Source: Micromonospora sp. KC213
GTDB taxonomy: Bacteria; Actinomycetota; Actinomycetes; Mycobacteriales; Micromonosporaceae
Length of the DNA: 52,926 nucleotides
Assembly: GCF_004348325.1 (NCBI RefSeq)
Contig: NZ_SMKF01000019.1
Location: forward strand, 1-52,926
Reading direction: 5' to 3'
Under the pieces are notes generated by a model. The model did not search any database. It was not told the origin of the DNA and saw only the letters and a list, made by a program, of their open reading frames with translations. A program made the position numbers and the translations under genes. How positions within the stretch are numbered: the first letter of the stretch is position 1; the number at the start of each line of letters is the position of its first letter. This document shows positions 17,132-25,373 of the stretch, one piece after another.

Positions 17132-17970
17132 CCGGGCCGCTGCTGGAGTTCGCCGGCGTGCACTTCGGCTACCAGCCGGACCGTCCGGTCCTGACCGGCG
17201 TCGACCTTCGGGTGGAGGCGGGCCGACGGCTGGCGGTGGTCGGGCCCAACGGTGGCGGCAAGACGACCCTGTTCCGGCTGGCGGCCGGCTCGTTGACGCC
17301 CTCCGCGGGCCGGATCGCCGTCGCCGGCAGCCGAATGCGGCACACCCGTGCCGGCCTGCGGACGGTACGCCAGCAGGTGCAACTGGTGCTGCAGGACCCG
17401 GACGACCAGCTCTTCTCCGCCAGTGTCCGGCAGGACGTCTCCTTCGGACCGGTCAACCTCGGGCTGCCGCCGGAACAGGTCCGGCAGCGCTGCGACCAGG
17501 CTCTCACGGCGCTCGGCGTGACGTCGGTCGCCGACCGCCCGACCCATCTGCTGTCCTACGGTCAGCGCAAGCGGGTGGCCATCGCCGGTGCGGTCGCGAT
17601 GCGACCCCGGCTGCTCATCCTCGACGAGCCGACGGCCGGGCTCGACCCGGCCGGCGTGGAGGAACTGCTGCACACCCTGGACGACCTGCACGCCACCGGT
17701 ACGACGGTGGTGCTGTCCACCCACGACGTCGACCTCGCCTTCCGCTGGGCGGACACGGTGGCCGTGGTCAGCGGCGGTGGGGTGTGCGCCATGCCGGCGG
17801 GCGAGGCGCTGGCCGACCCGGCACTGCTCACCGCGGCGCACCTGCTGCCGGCCTGGGCTCCGTTGGTGCACCGGCTTCTCGACCGGGTTCCCGGCCTGGC
17901 CGGGAAGCGACCCCGGTGCGCCGCGGACCTCGCCGCTCTGCTCACCGCGGAACCGGATCGGGGCACCTGA
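17128..17970 (+). CDS. cbiO: Cobalt ECF transporter ATPase CbiO
   Basis: ABC ATPase that powers cobalt import, 280 residues. Walker A is GPNGGGKTT (39-47), the Q-loop LQDPDDQLF is typical of ECF ATPases, the signature is LSYGQRKRVAIAG, and Walker B is LLILDEPTAGLD with a following H-loop (STHD). A single ATPase gene suggests a homodimer. GTG overlaps the cbiQ stop by four bases. Last gene of the operon; a strong hairpin follows at 18058-18102. Confidence 0.95.
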   Translation: MTGPLLEFAGVHFGYQPDRPVLTGVDLRVEAGRRLAVVGPNGGGKTTLFRLAAGSLTPSAGRIAVAGSRMRHTRAGLRTVRQQVQLVLQDPDDQLFSASVRQDVSFGPVNLGLPPEQVRQRCDQALTALGVTSVADRPTHLLSYGQRKRVAIAGAVAMRPRLLILDEPTAGLDPAGVEELLHTLDDLHATGTTVVLSTHDVDLAFRWADTVAVVSGGGVCAMPAGEALADPALLTAAHLLPAWAPLVHRLLDRVPGLAGKRPRCAADLAALLTAEPDRGT

Positions 17971-18057
17971 CCCCGGCCACCGCCCACGGTGGCACCACCG
18001 CGCGCCAGCTGTCGTACGACGGCACCGCGCACACCGGGCGGTACCTGGCCGAGCGCC

Positions 18058-18102
18058 GGGCCGTCCGGTCGCCACGTTCGGGCGTGACCGGCCGGACGGC
18101 CC
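18058..18102. terminator. Bidirectional terminator between cbiO and the PepSY gene
   Basis: GGGCCGTCCGG pairs with CCGGACGGCCC (11 base pairs), with an inner CACG/CGTG helix. It lies between convergent genes and is the main feature of this 139-base spacer. Confidence 0.75.
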
Positions 18103-18109
18103 GCAAGGA

Positions 18110-19573
18110 TCAGCCGCCCGTCGCCGCGGGCGAGACCGGAACGGCATCGCGGCGACGTCGGGCGACCACACCGAGGATCACGTCGACGATGAGGAAGCCG
18201 AGCAGGGTGACGCCGAACCAGGGCAGCGCCCAGCCGACGGCCACGGTGACCGGCACACCGAGCAGCAGCGCCCACCACGGCAGGCCGCGTACGCCGCCGC
18301 GGACGGGCGGGATGCCGACCGGCAGCCGCCGGTCGACCCGGGTGGGGCGGCGCTGCCACCACATGCGGTAGCCCCAGACGATGACGCAGAGCAGGCCGAG
18401 GGCGAGCGCGGCGAGCAGGATCTGGTTGACCGGGCCGAACAGCAGGCCCATGTGGGCCTGGATGCCGAGGTTGCTGAGCTGGGCGAGCAGGGGCCAGTCG
18501 GCGAAGTCGCTGCGGGCGGTGATCGTGCCGGCGGCGGGGTCGACGGCGACGCGGTCGCGGCCGACCGGCCAGGTGTTGTCGGTCTGGGCGACGGTCCAGG
18601 CGCTGTCGGGTTCCTCGGCGGGAGTGATCTCGACGGGACCGGCCAGGCCAGCGTCGCGGGCGACCGCCAGCACCCGGTCGTACGTCGCCGGGTCCGCGTC
18701 GGCTCCGGTGGTGGGACCGCCGTGCTGGTGCTCACCACCGCCGGTGGCGGGGGGTGCGCCGTCGAGGACGGTGGACAGCGGAGGGCGGCTGGCGTTCAGC
18801 GCGCCGAGGGCGGCGCTGAAGTTGTCGCCGGCGTAACGGGACCAGGTCAGGCCGGTGGCGGAGAGGAAGAGCAAGCCGACGGCGAGCCAGACGCCGGTGG
18901 TGGCGTGCCAGCCCCGGGTACGCCGCACGCCCCGGCCGGCAGACAGGTCCGGCACGAGCAGGTGCCGGACCCGGGAACGGTTGCTGGCGCGGCGGCGCCA
19001 CCACAGCACGATCCCGCCGACGACGAGGACCCACAGCCAACTGGCGGCGATCTCCGAGTAGTGCCGGCCCAGGTCGCCCAGGTGCAGGTTGCGGTGCAGG
19101 TCGTCCAACCAGGTGGTGGCCGGGGTGGCGCCGAACCAGGTGGTGAGCTGCCCCTTGACCTCTGCCGTGTACGGGTCGACGTAGACGGTGTGCTGCTTCT
19201 CGCCCAGGTCGGGCTGGGCGAAGACCACCTGGGTCGTCTGCTCGCCGGTGCCGGGCAACACGCCGGTGAGGGTGCCGTCGGGGTGCGCGGCGCGGGCGGC
19301 GGTGATCTGGGCCGCCAGGGGGGTGGGCTGGTCGCCGATGGTCGCGACGGTGAGCTTGTCGCCGTAGAGGGCCCGGTCCAGTTGGGGGGTGATGGTGTAG
19401 GCCAGGCCGGTCAGGGCGGCGACCAGCAGGAACGGGGCGACCAGGATGCCGGCGTAGAAGTGCAGGCGGGTCAGCAGCGCCACGAGGGGTGTGGGCCGAC
19501 GGGCCGGTCGTCCGCCGTCCGGTGCGGCAGTGGGCCCCGGCGTACGGTCGTCGGACAGTTCGGTCACGGACAT
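18110..19573 (-). CDS. PepSY-domain membrane protein (PepSY_TM / PiuB-like)
   Basis: A 487-residue membrane protein of the PepSY_TM family, often found near metal-reductase or metal-uptake genes; its reaction is unsettled. An N-terminal span (LHFYAGILVAPFLLVAALTG) precedes an external PepSY region (about 55-150, ending YVDPYTAEVKGQL). Further spans follow with conserved His residues (DLHRNLHLGDLGRHYSE), a second external region and a C-terminal helix bundle with WGYRMWWQRRP. The start at 19573 has GGAG six bases upstream. A stretch HQHGG in the second external loop could bind copper (inference). Its promoter matches the ECF-type promoter of the PCuAC gene, which ties it to the copper locus. 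Confidence 0.85.
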   Translation of the reverse strand: MSVTELSDDRTPGPTAAPDGGRPARRPTPLVALLTRLHFYAGILVAPFLLVAALTGLAYTITPQLDRALYGDKLTVATIGDQPTPLAAQITAARAAHPDGTLTGVLPGTGEQTTQVVFAQPDLGEKQHTVYVDPYTAEVKGQLTTWFGATPATTWLDDLHRNLHLGDLGRHYSEIAASWLWVLVVGGIVLWWRRRASNRSRVRHLLVPDLSAGRGVRRTRGWHATTGVWLAVGLLFLSATGLTWSRYAGDNFSAALGALNASRPPLSTVLDGAPPATGGGEHQHGGPTTGADADPATYDRVLAVARDAGLAGPVEITPAEEPDSAWTVAQTDNTWPVGRDRVAVDPAAGTITARSDFADWPLLAQLSNLGIQAHMGLLFGPVNQILLAALALGLLCVIVWGYRMWWQRRPTRVDRRLPVGIPPVRGGVRGLPWWALLLGVPVTVAVGWALPWFGVTLLGFLIVDVILGVVARRRRDAVPVSPAATGG

Positions 19574-19661
19574 CGACTACTCCGATCGGGAAAGAGGGTT
19601 GGTGATCGGTGTGGCTCGTGCCCTTCGAGCCGTGGCTGCCCGGCCGCCGCTCCCGGTCGAG

Positions 19662-19689
19662 TAGTCGGGTTGGCGGATGGAAAAGTTCC
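19662..19689 (-). promoter_or_regulatory. ECF-type promoter of the PepSY gene
   Basis: On the minus strand GGAACT (19684-19689), 16 bases, then CGACTA (19662-19667). The same GGAAC-N16-CGAC arrangement precedes the PCuAC gene. The rest of the 19574-19758 spacer shows nothing else that I can name. Confidence 0.55.
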
Positions 19690-19758
19690 GGGCTGATGCC
19701 TACCGATTGCCGTCCGATGTGGAGTGCGGAGGTGTGCGCGGCAGTCGCCGACGGCTCG

Positions 19759-20240
19759 TCAGCGCCCGGCGCGGCGCCGGCGGAGCAGGACCATCCCCCC
19801 GGTGAGCACCCCGGCGGCCAGTAGGATCCCGCCGCCGACCAGCGCCGGGACGTTCGCTCCGCCGGCGTGCTCGGACGACGCCGTGACGGGGCCTGCGGGG
19901 GTGGCGGACGGTTCGACCGTCGGGGTCGAGGCGGCTGGCGTGCCGGCCACGTCGGCGGTGGGGTCGGTGGCGGTGGGGTCGGCGACGTGGAACCGGTACG
20001 AGCCCTGCACCGGGTGCCCGTCGGCGGAGACCACCCGGTAGGCCACGGTGTAGGTGCCGTTGGCCAGGGATTCGTCGACGGTCACGGTGCCGGCCGTGCC
20101 GCTGACGGCAGGCTCACCGGTGGTCACCTTCCGGGCGGTGGCGTCGGACAGCACGATGGTGGTGAAGGCCGGGTTCAGCTTCTGCATGAACCGCAGCGTG
20201 ATCCGTGCCGGCGGCTCGGTGAGCCGGGCCTCCCTGGGAT
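19759..20240 (-). pseudogene. copC-like gene lacking its 5' end
   Basis: The frame encodes most of a CopC/YobA-type periplasmic copper-binding domain (ARLTEPPARITLRF ... DGHPVQGSYRFHV), then a Pro/Thr-rich linker and one C-terminal membrane span with an RRRR tail. The signal peptide and the first strand with the N-terminal copper-ligand His are absent. The frame runs upstream, out of register, straight into the DyP peroxidase gene with no usable start before the domain. The internal ATG at 20187 (MQKLNP), whose 3' neighbour is the peroxidase stop at 20175-20177, could be re-initiated on. The product would then lack an export signal. I read this as a truncated gene created by a deletion joining it to the upstream gene. 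Confidence 0.75.
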
Positions 20241-21416
20241 CGCGAAGACGGCCGAGCCGATCGGGGTGGTCCACTCGTTGAGCAGGTCCCGTTCGGCCAG
20301 GCGCCGCTGGATGGGCAGGAACTGCTTGCCGATGTCGGCCTGGAACGACGCGAAGATCAGACCACTGTCGGCGGTGCCGTCCGCGGCGGGCGTCCCGTCG
20401 TAGTTGTAGGGGCGGCGCAGGATCTTGAGTCGGTCGTCGGTCACGTGCGCCCGGGTGAGATGGGAGAAGTCCGGGATCACGGTCAGCCCGTCGGGTCCGA
20501 GGGCGGTGAAGTCCGGCTCGTCGTGCTCGGCGGTTCCGGTCAGTGGGGCTCCGGTGTCGAGGCGACGGCCGGTGGCCAACTCCCGGTCGACCCGCCCGAG
20601 CAGGTCCCACGTCTCCAAGTTCATGCTGATCCGGCGGACCACGAGGGTGGTGCTGTCGCGTAGCCAGTCGGGGCCGTCGGGAACCCACACCGCGTTGTCC
20701 AGCGGGCCGCCCGGCTTCGGGTTGGCGGTGCCGTCGAGCTGGCCGAACAGGTTACGTTGGGTACGCCCCGGTTCGGACCCGGCGGCCCGCCGGAAGCCCT
20801 GCTGCACCCAGCGTACAGTGGTGAACGGGCGGCTGTCCTTGACCAGCACCCGCTGGGCGTGGGCGACGGTCAGTGGGTCGTCCGCGCACACCTGCAACAG
20901 CAGGTCCCCACCCGACCAGCGGGGCTGGAGCCGGTCGATACGCAACGGCGGCAGCTCCGTCACCGACTCGGGACGCCGGTCCGGTCGGCCCGCGGCGCGG
21001 TAGAGATCAGGGCCGAAGCCGAAGGTCACGGTCAGCCGGGCCGGTAGCAGCCCGAGTTCGGGCTCGGTGTCGGCCAGGGCCGGGCGGCCCTGGGTGAGCC
21101 GGGCGGCGTCGTCGGAGAGCAGGCGCAGCATCCGCCGCAGGGCCGCCCGGTCGACCTCCGACCGCAGGCTCAACGCGACGAAGGAGGCGTGCGCCTGCGG
21201 TTCCGTGGCGACCCCCGACTGCCGGGGACCGTGGAACGGCTCGACGGCGGTGCCGACCTGCGCCACCGGGACCGCTTCGACGGTGCGCCCGCCCGGGGTG
21301 TCGGAGCGGGCGGCGGTGATGGCGGCGGCCCCGGCCAGGGTGCCACCGGCGGCGACGGCCCCGCCGGTGAGCAGCCGCCGCCGGCTCACCGGCTGGATGC
21401 CGGACGTTGCGATCAT
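20175..21416 (-). CDS. Tat-exported DyP-type heme peroxidase, aberrant C-terminus
   Basis: Dye-decolourising peroxidase (EfeB/DtpA-like), 413 residues, exported folded with heme. The Tat signal is SRRRLLTGG at 11-19. The family motif with catalytic Asp228 (GQLDGTAN) and the proximal heme ligand His319 (DFSHL) are intact. After GSAVFAIP (387-394) the sequence stops resembling the family. It continues as a basic, Cys-containing tail (GRPGSPSRRHGSRCGSCRS) read out of frame from copC, so roughly the last 10-15 native residues are replaced. ATG overlaps the PCuAC stop (ATGA), giving coupling. In Streptomyces, a DyP next to copper chaperones is known; a similar partnership is inferred here. Activity of this copy is uncertain. 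Confidence 0.88.
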   Translation of the reverse strand: MIATSGIQPVSRRRLLTGGAVAAGGTLAGAAAITAARSDTPGGRTVEAVPVAQVGTAVEPFHGPRQSGVATEPQAHASFVALSLRSEVDRAALRRMLRLLSDDAARLTQGRPALADTEPELGLLPARLTVTFGFGPDLYRAAGRPDRRPESVTELPPLRIDRLQPRWSGGDLLLQVCADDPLTVAHAQRVLVKDSRPFTTVRWVQQGFRRAAGSEPGRTQRNLFGQLDGTANPKPGGPLDNAVWVPDGPDWLRDSTTLVVRRISMNLETWDLLGRVDRELATGRRLDTGAPLTGTAEHDEPDFTALGPDGLTVIPDFSHLTRAHVTDDRLKILRRPYNYDGTPAADGTADSGLIFASFQADIGKQFLPIQRRLAERDLLNEWTTPIGSAVFAIPGRPGSPSRRHGSRCGSCRS

Positions 21417-22015
21417 GAGGCCGGGCTCGGGCTCGTCCTCGGGGTGGCCGAGGTGCCGTGCGCCGGTTGGCCGTGGCCCGGGGCGTAGCTCTCCTGCGCG
21501 CCGGTGAAGGGCTTGGCGACCGCGGTGAAGGTCTGGGTGCGGCCGTCGGCGAAGGTCAGCGTGACAGCCACCTCGTCACCGGCCGGCACCGGGCGGGTGA
21601 GGTTCATCAGCATCAGGTGGTCGCCGCCGGGCTGCAGGACGTGCCGGCTCTTCGCCTTGATCACGATGCCACCCTGCTTGGCCTGCATGACCATCTTCCC
21701 GTCCCGCATGGTGATCTCGTGCAGTTCCATCGGCGACACGTCAGTGGTGGCACCGGTCAGGGTGACGTTGGTGTCACCGTCGTTGACCAGCGTGCCGAAC
21801 GCGGCGGTCATGCCGTGGTCGGCGGCCTTCACCCACGGGTCGCGGATGCCGAGCACCCCCGCCGTACCGACCGACGCCGAGGCCGTCGGCGAGGCGGTGG
21901 GGGTGGCGGTCGACGTGCCGCCCGACGACCCGCAGCCGGCGCCGGACGCGGCCACGAGAGCAGCCGCGAGCAGGGCTGCCGGGCGCAGGAGCCGGCCGGA
22001 TCGGAAGTTTGGCAT
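21413..22015 (-). CDS. PCuAC-type copper chaperone lipoprotein
   Basis: Extracytoplasmic Cu(I) chaperone, 200 residues. The lipobox ASGAGC puts the lipid anchor at Cys28, and a low-complexity Thr/Ser/Pro linker follows. The PCuAC domain (about 53-170) carries the Met/His site: His99, Met103, Met110 and the His133-x-Met135 pair, close to the H(M)x10Mx21HxM pattern. Such proteins pass copper to oxidase CuA/CuB centres or to other cuproenzymes. The start at 22015 has GAGGGG seven bases upstream; the longer open frame begins before the promoter and is rejected. It is driven by the ECF-type promoter at 22048-22075 and coupled to the DyP gene. Confidence 0.9.
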   Translation of the reverse strand: MPNFRSGRLLRPAALLAAALVAASGAGCGSSGGTSTATPTASPTASASVGTAGVLGIRDPWVKAADHGMTAAFGTLVNDGDTNVTLTGATTDVSPMELHEITMRDGKMVMQAKQGGIVIKAKSRHVLQPGGDHLMLMNLTRPVPAGDEVAVTLTFADGRTQTFTAVAKPFTGAQESYAPGHGQPAHGTSATPRTSPSPAS

Positions 22016-22047
22016 GAAGTGTCCCCTCGAAGTAGGTGTCGGCATGT

Positions 22048-22075
22048 TGGTCGGATTCGCACCGGCGACGGTTCC
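22048..22075 (-). promoter_or_regulatory. ECF-type promoter of the PCuAC-DyP unit
   Basis: On the minus strand GGAACC (22070-22075), 16 bases, then CGACCA (22048-22053), about 32 bases before the ATG. It matches the PepSY promoter in both elements and in spacing. Confidence 0.6.
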
Positions 22076-22111
22076 CGCCGGTGTGGTAACCCGCGTCACA
22101 CCGGACGGTGG

Positions 22112-22879
22112 TCAGGCCGCCGTGTCGTACCGGTGGTGGGCCGACCCGGGGTGCGGGGACGGAAGCAGTCGCAGGGCGGGCGCGGGCACGTCGTCCTCGG
22201 TCAGCCGCCAGCGGCTCCCGCCGGGACGGGCCCGGCCGGCGGGGTCGCCCGGTCGTGCCTGGGTACGCGACAGGGCCACGACGATGAGGTATCCGGTGAG
22301 CAGGAAGGCGTGGCTGACCAGTCGGGTGGTGTCCACCCGGCCGGTGGTCAGGTCGTTGACCGACAGCAGCACCAGCGTGCCCACGAACGCCGACAGCGTC
22401 GGCACCAGTCCGGTCGGCGGGGTACGCCGGGCGGCCACGAACAGGAAGCCGGCGCCGACCGCGATGTTCCACGCCGCCGCCTCGTGCCACAGGTGCCCGG
22501 AGGCCAGCGGGCCACCGGCGTGGATGTGTGGTCCGGCGGCGCCTCTCCCGACCTGGGCAAGGCCGAGCACGAGCTGCAGCACCCCGATCAGCGCCAGCGC
22601 CGCCCGCAGGCTCACCGTGAGCCGCAGCCGCAGCCGCAGCCGCAGCAGCCGCCGCCGCGGGGCGGCCGGGGGTAGGGCGGCGAGAACGGCCTCGGTGAGG
22701 TCGACCTCGCTGCCGGTCGGCGTCAGCCGGACCCGGCGGGTCACCGCGGCGGCCTGGTCGTACCAGGCCCGGCAGCCCGCGCACCCGACCAGGTGTCTCT
22801 CGGCCGCCAACCGCTCGGCCGGACTCTCCTCACCGTCGAGCTGGGCCGACAACACCTCACGCCACTGCACACACCCCAT
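22112..22879 (-). CDS. Zinc-finger anti-sigma factor, membrane-anchored
   Basis: Predicted to hold the adjacent ECF sigma factor inactive at the membrane. The N-terminus has a zinc-binding anti-sigma (ZAS/zf-HC2) pattern: Cys3, His29, Cys33, Cys36 (RHLVGCAGC). About four hydrophobic segments follow between residues 88 and 205, then a soluble tail. A run of alternating Arg and Leu (about 76-86) just before the first span comes from a six-base tandem repeat. It lies 71 bases downstream of the sigma gene on the same strand. His/Met content in the external loops (GPHIHAGG, GHLWHE) would allow metal sensing, but that is speculation. Confidence 0.85.
   Translation of the reverse strand: MGCVQWREVLSAQLDGEESPAERLAAERHLVGCAGCRAWYDQAAAVTRRVRLTPTGSEVDLTEAVLAALPPAAPRRRLLRLRLRLRLTVSLRAALALIGVLQLVLGLAQVGRGAAGPHIHAGGPLASGHLWHEAAAWNIAVGAGFLFVAARRTPPTGLVPTLSAFVGTLVLLSVNDLTTGRVDTTRLVSHAFLLTGYLIVVALSRTQARPGDPAGRARPGGSRWRLTEDDVPAPALRLLPSPHPGSAHHRYDTAA
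22621..22646. repeat. Hexanucleotide tandem repeat within the anti-sigma gene
   Basis: GCCGCA is repeated four times plus two bases, encoding alternating Leu-Arg. Changes of whole units would alter length without shifting frame. Confidence 0.7.
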
Positions 22880-22950
22880 GTACCGGTAGTCGCTCGGGAA
22901 GCGGTGTTGGTTCCCGCGGCTTGTGGTCGGCGGGGCAGGTCACACGCCGG

Positions 22951-23520
22951 TCAGCCGGCTGTGTCCTCCCGCGCCCGCCGCCGACGGACAGGCTGGACGG
23001 CGACGGCGGCGACCAGGTCCTCACGGGCTCGGGCGACCCGGGAGCGGATCGTCCCGACCGGGCAGCCGCAGATTTCGGCGGCCTCGGCGTAGGAGAGCCC
23101 GAGTAGTTGGGTGGCGACAAACGCCTCCCGCCGGTCCCCCGGCAGCGCCGCGATGATCTGTTCCAGCGTGACCCGCTGGTCGAAGCCGCTGTACCGGGGG
23201 TCGGCGGGCTCCGAGGAATCCGACAGCGGCACGGTGCGGGGACGGGACGTGGCGACGCGCACGTGGTCCACCGCGACCCGCCGGGCGATGCCGAGCAGCC
23301 AGGTTCGGGCCGAGGAGCGGGCCGCGAACGACGGCAGTGACCGCATCGCCCGCAGGTAGGTTTCCTGCGCCAGGTCGTCGGCCTCGTCTGGGGAGACCAG
23401 TGCGGCGAGGAAACGCCGGACGTACGACTGGGTGGCCCGGACGAACGCGGCTGCGGCCTCGCGGTCGCCCCGCCCGGCGGCGAGCGCCCAAGCGGTGACC
23501 TGCCCGTCGTCGTCGCTCAC
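22951..23520 (-). CDS. ECF (group 4) RNA polymerase sigma factor
   Basis: A 189-residue sigma factor with region 2 (DEADDLAQETYLRAMRSL, about 46-63, the core-binding DAEDL-like block) and region 4 (QLLGLSYAEAAEICGC, then GTIRSRVARARE, the -35 recognition helix-turn-helix). The start is taken as GTG at 23520. AGGAG lies nine bases upstream of it but directly abuts the ATG at 23529, which is therefore unlikely. It is co-oriented with its anti-sigma factor and the copper genes. By position it probably drives the two GGAAC-N16-CGAC promoters in this locus (inference). No copy of that promoter was found in front of the sigma gene itself. Confidence 0.92.
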   Translation of the reverse strand: MSDDDGQVTAWALAAGRGDREAAAAFVRATQSYVRRFLAALVSPDEADDLAQETYLRAMRSLPSFAARSSARTWLLGIARRVAVDHVRVATSRPRTVPLSDSSEPADPRYSGFDQRVTLEQIIAALPGDRREAFVATQLLGLSYAEAAEICGCPVGTIRSRVARAREDLVAAVAVQPVRRRRAREDTAG

Positions 23521-23761
23521 CTTCGGCATCTCCTGTCGCCCGCCCCGACGGCAACGAGGCCCCTGTCGCAGTAGTTACCCGGCAGCGTACGGTACGCACT
23601 GCCGCCGCTGTCCACTTGTCCGGTGCGCGGCCTGCGGCGGAAGCGCCCGGCGTGCTTGCTGACACCGGCAGCGGTCCGGCCGAGGCCGGCGGATCAGTGG
23701 TCCGACACCACGCCGGACAGTCGTTCAGCCGACCATGGACCGGACCCCGAGGCGGGGCCGG

Positions 23762-23790
23762 GCGCCCGGGGGCGGATGGTCACCGGGCGC
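23762..23790 (-). terminator. Possible terminator after the decarboxylase gene
   Basis: GCGCCCGG (23762-23769) and CCGGGCGC (23783-23790) form an eight-base-pair stem with a 13-base loop, 16 bases past the stop. The rest of the 23521-23805 spacer must contain the sigma promoter, which I could not identify with confidence. Confidence 0.4.
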
Positions 23791-23805
23791 AGCGGATGGC
23801 GGCGC

Positions 23806-25170
23806 TCATCGGCGGGCCAGCTGCTCCAGACGTTCGTGCAGCCGATCGACGTACGTCTCGGATTCCGGCTTCATCAGTACGCTGCGCAGGATGCGTGCGC
23901 CGTCGGCATCCGCGGTGATCTTCGGGTGCCGGGCGGTGAAGCGTTCGGCGTCGACCCGCAGCGTGCTGAGGAAGACCGGCTCCCGGCTGTCGGTCATCCC
24001 CTCGTGCAGGATCCGGTTGCTGGCCGCGTCGATCTGGGACAGCGCGTTGCTCTCGGTCACCGGGAAGTAGCTGACGATGTCGAGCTGCGGGGTCTGGTAG
24101 AGCACCAGGTGCTCGGACTGTTCGATCAGCTCCGCCCAGCGCAGCGCCCCCCGTCGGCCGGCCGCGAGCACCCGGCCCAGTCCGTCCCGAGTGGGTGGCA
24201 GCAGCTGGAAGGTGAGCCACAGCGCGGCGGCCGCCGCACCGGCACGGGAACACTCCAGGCTGATCTCGCCCAGGTGCAGTTCCTCCGAGGTGAAGTACGT
24301 GTACGGCGAGTCGTGCAGGTAGAACCGGCCGACCGTCGGGTCGCGGAAGAGCACCGCGCCGCAACCGTAGGGTTGCAGGCCGTGCTTGTGCGGGTCCACC
24401 ACCACCGAATCGCTCTGGGCGACGGCCTGCCAGGGTTCGGCCGGCAGTCCCTCGGGGCCGTCCGTGCCTGCCAACAGGGTGAAGAAGCCGCCGTAGGCGG
24501 CGTCGACGTGGATCCGCACGCCGTACCGCTCGCGCAGGGCCAGCGCCTCGTGGATCGGCTCGACGGCGCCGAGGCTGGTCGTCCCGGCGGTGAGCACGAC
24601 GGTGCCGATCCGGCCGGTACGCAGCAGGTCCTCCAGCGCGTCCAGGTCCATCCGGCCGAGGTCGTCGGTGGGTACGCAGAAGCCTTCCACGCCGAGGACA
24701 CCGCACATCCGGCCGTGTGTGTAGTGGGCCTCGGTGCTGTAGGCGACGCCCCTGCCCGGGTGCAGTTCGCGGGCCACGAAGAGGGCTTCGAGGTTGGCGA
24801 TCGTGCCGCTGGTGGTCAGGTGACCGAGGTGGGTGTCGTACCCGAACATGGTGGCCAACTGCTGCACGACCTCACGCTCCATCGCGGCGGTGGCCGGCCC
24901 GCCGTCCAGGGCGTGATTGTTGGGATTGATCAACATCGCGGTCAGGTAGCCCACCACGGCCGCCGGGTGGGGCGGCTTGAGCATCTGGCCGGCGTAGCGG
25001 GGGTGGAAGAAGGGGTAGTTGTCCTTGAGCCGCTCGGTGAAGGTGGCGAAGACCTCGGTGAACCGGCTGTCGTCGACGGCCAGCGCCGGGTGCGGTTCGT
25101 AGGGGCCGAAGCTCTTGGCCCAGTCGGCGTTCGACGCGACCGCCGCGGCCAACCACCTGGTCAGGTCCAT
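23806..25170 (-). CDS. PLP-dependent group II amino acid decarboxylase
   Basis: Cytosolic pyridoxal-phosphate enzyme that should convert an L-amino acid to its amine and CO2. It has 454 residues. The PLP-binding Lys262 lies in DPHKHGLQPYG, preceded by HVDAAYGG (Asp for the pyridine nitrogen) and GTTSLGAVEPI. Relatives include tyrosine, glutamate, aspartate and diaminobutyrate decarboxylases; the substrate cannot be chosen from sequence alone. The start at 25170 has AAGGAG seven bases upstream. The palindrome GTTTGACTCCAAAC lies about 107 bases upstream and is repeated at the marR promoter, so MarR control is likely. The next genes upstream are that regulator and a glutamine-synthetase-like ligase, which may act on the amine made here. 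Confidence 0.85.
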   Translation of the reverse strand: MDLTRWLAAAVASNADWAKSFGPYEPHPALAVDDSRFTEVFATFTERLKDNYPFFHPRYAGQMLKPPHPAAVVGYLTAMLINPNNHALDGGPATAAMEREVVQQLATMFGYDTHLGHLTTSGTIANLEALFVARELHPGRGVAYSTEAHYTHGRMCGVLGVEGFCVPTDDLGRMDLDALEDLLRTGRIGTVVLTAGTTSLGAVEPIHEALALRERYGVRIHVDAAYGGFFTLLAGTDGPEGLPAEPWQAVAQSDSVVVDPHKHGLQPYGCGAVLFRDPTVGRFYLHDSPYTYFTSEELHLGEISLECSRAGAAAAALWLTFQLLPPTRDGLGRVLAAGRRGALRWAELIEQSEHLVLYQTPQLDIVSYFPVTESNALSQIDAASNRILHEGMTDSREPVFLSTLRVDAERFTARHPKITADADGARILRSVLMKPESETYVDRLHERLEQLARR

Positions 25171-25276
25171 CGGGTCACTCCTTGCTGGTCTGGCCGGTCG
25201 CGGCGGCCGGGGTCGCGCGCCGGGGCGTTGAACCTCCCGCTGTGTGGGGTTCACGAGCCATGCCCTGCCTCAATCC

Positions 25277-25290
25277 GTTTGACTCCAAAC
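25277..25290. promoter_or_regulatory. MarR-type box ahead of the decarboxylase
   Basis: GTTTGACTCCAAAC is an inverted repeat GTTTG-N4-CAAAC in the spacer before the decarboxylase. A near copy lies in the marR/GS spacer. Binding by the neighbouring MarR protein is inferred. Confidence 0.6.
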
Positions 25291-25373
25291 AAACAACCAG
25301 GTCCACCGCGGTTCGTCAAGGGGGCGAGGTTGTTGTGTGACCTCACACGATTCGGTGCCGATTCCGGGCGGCG

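Noticed and set aside
20175..20240. Programmed frameshift making a DyP-CopC fusion
   Set aside because: The signal peptide and first strand of CopC are absent altogether, so frameshifting would not restore a native protein; no slippery site plus stem is evident.
23530..23620. A copy of the GGAAC-N16-CGAC promoter before the sigma gene
   Set aside because: CGACAG strings occur but without GGAAC at the right distance; autoregulation is not supported by the sequence.
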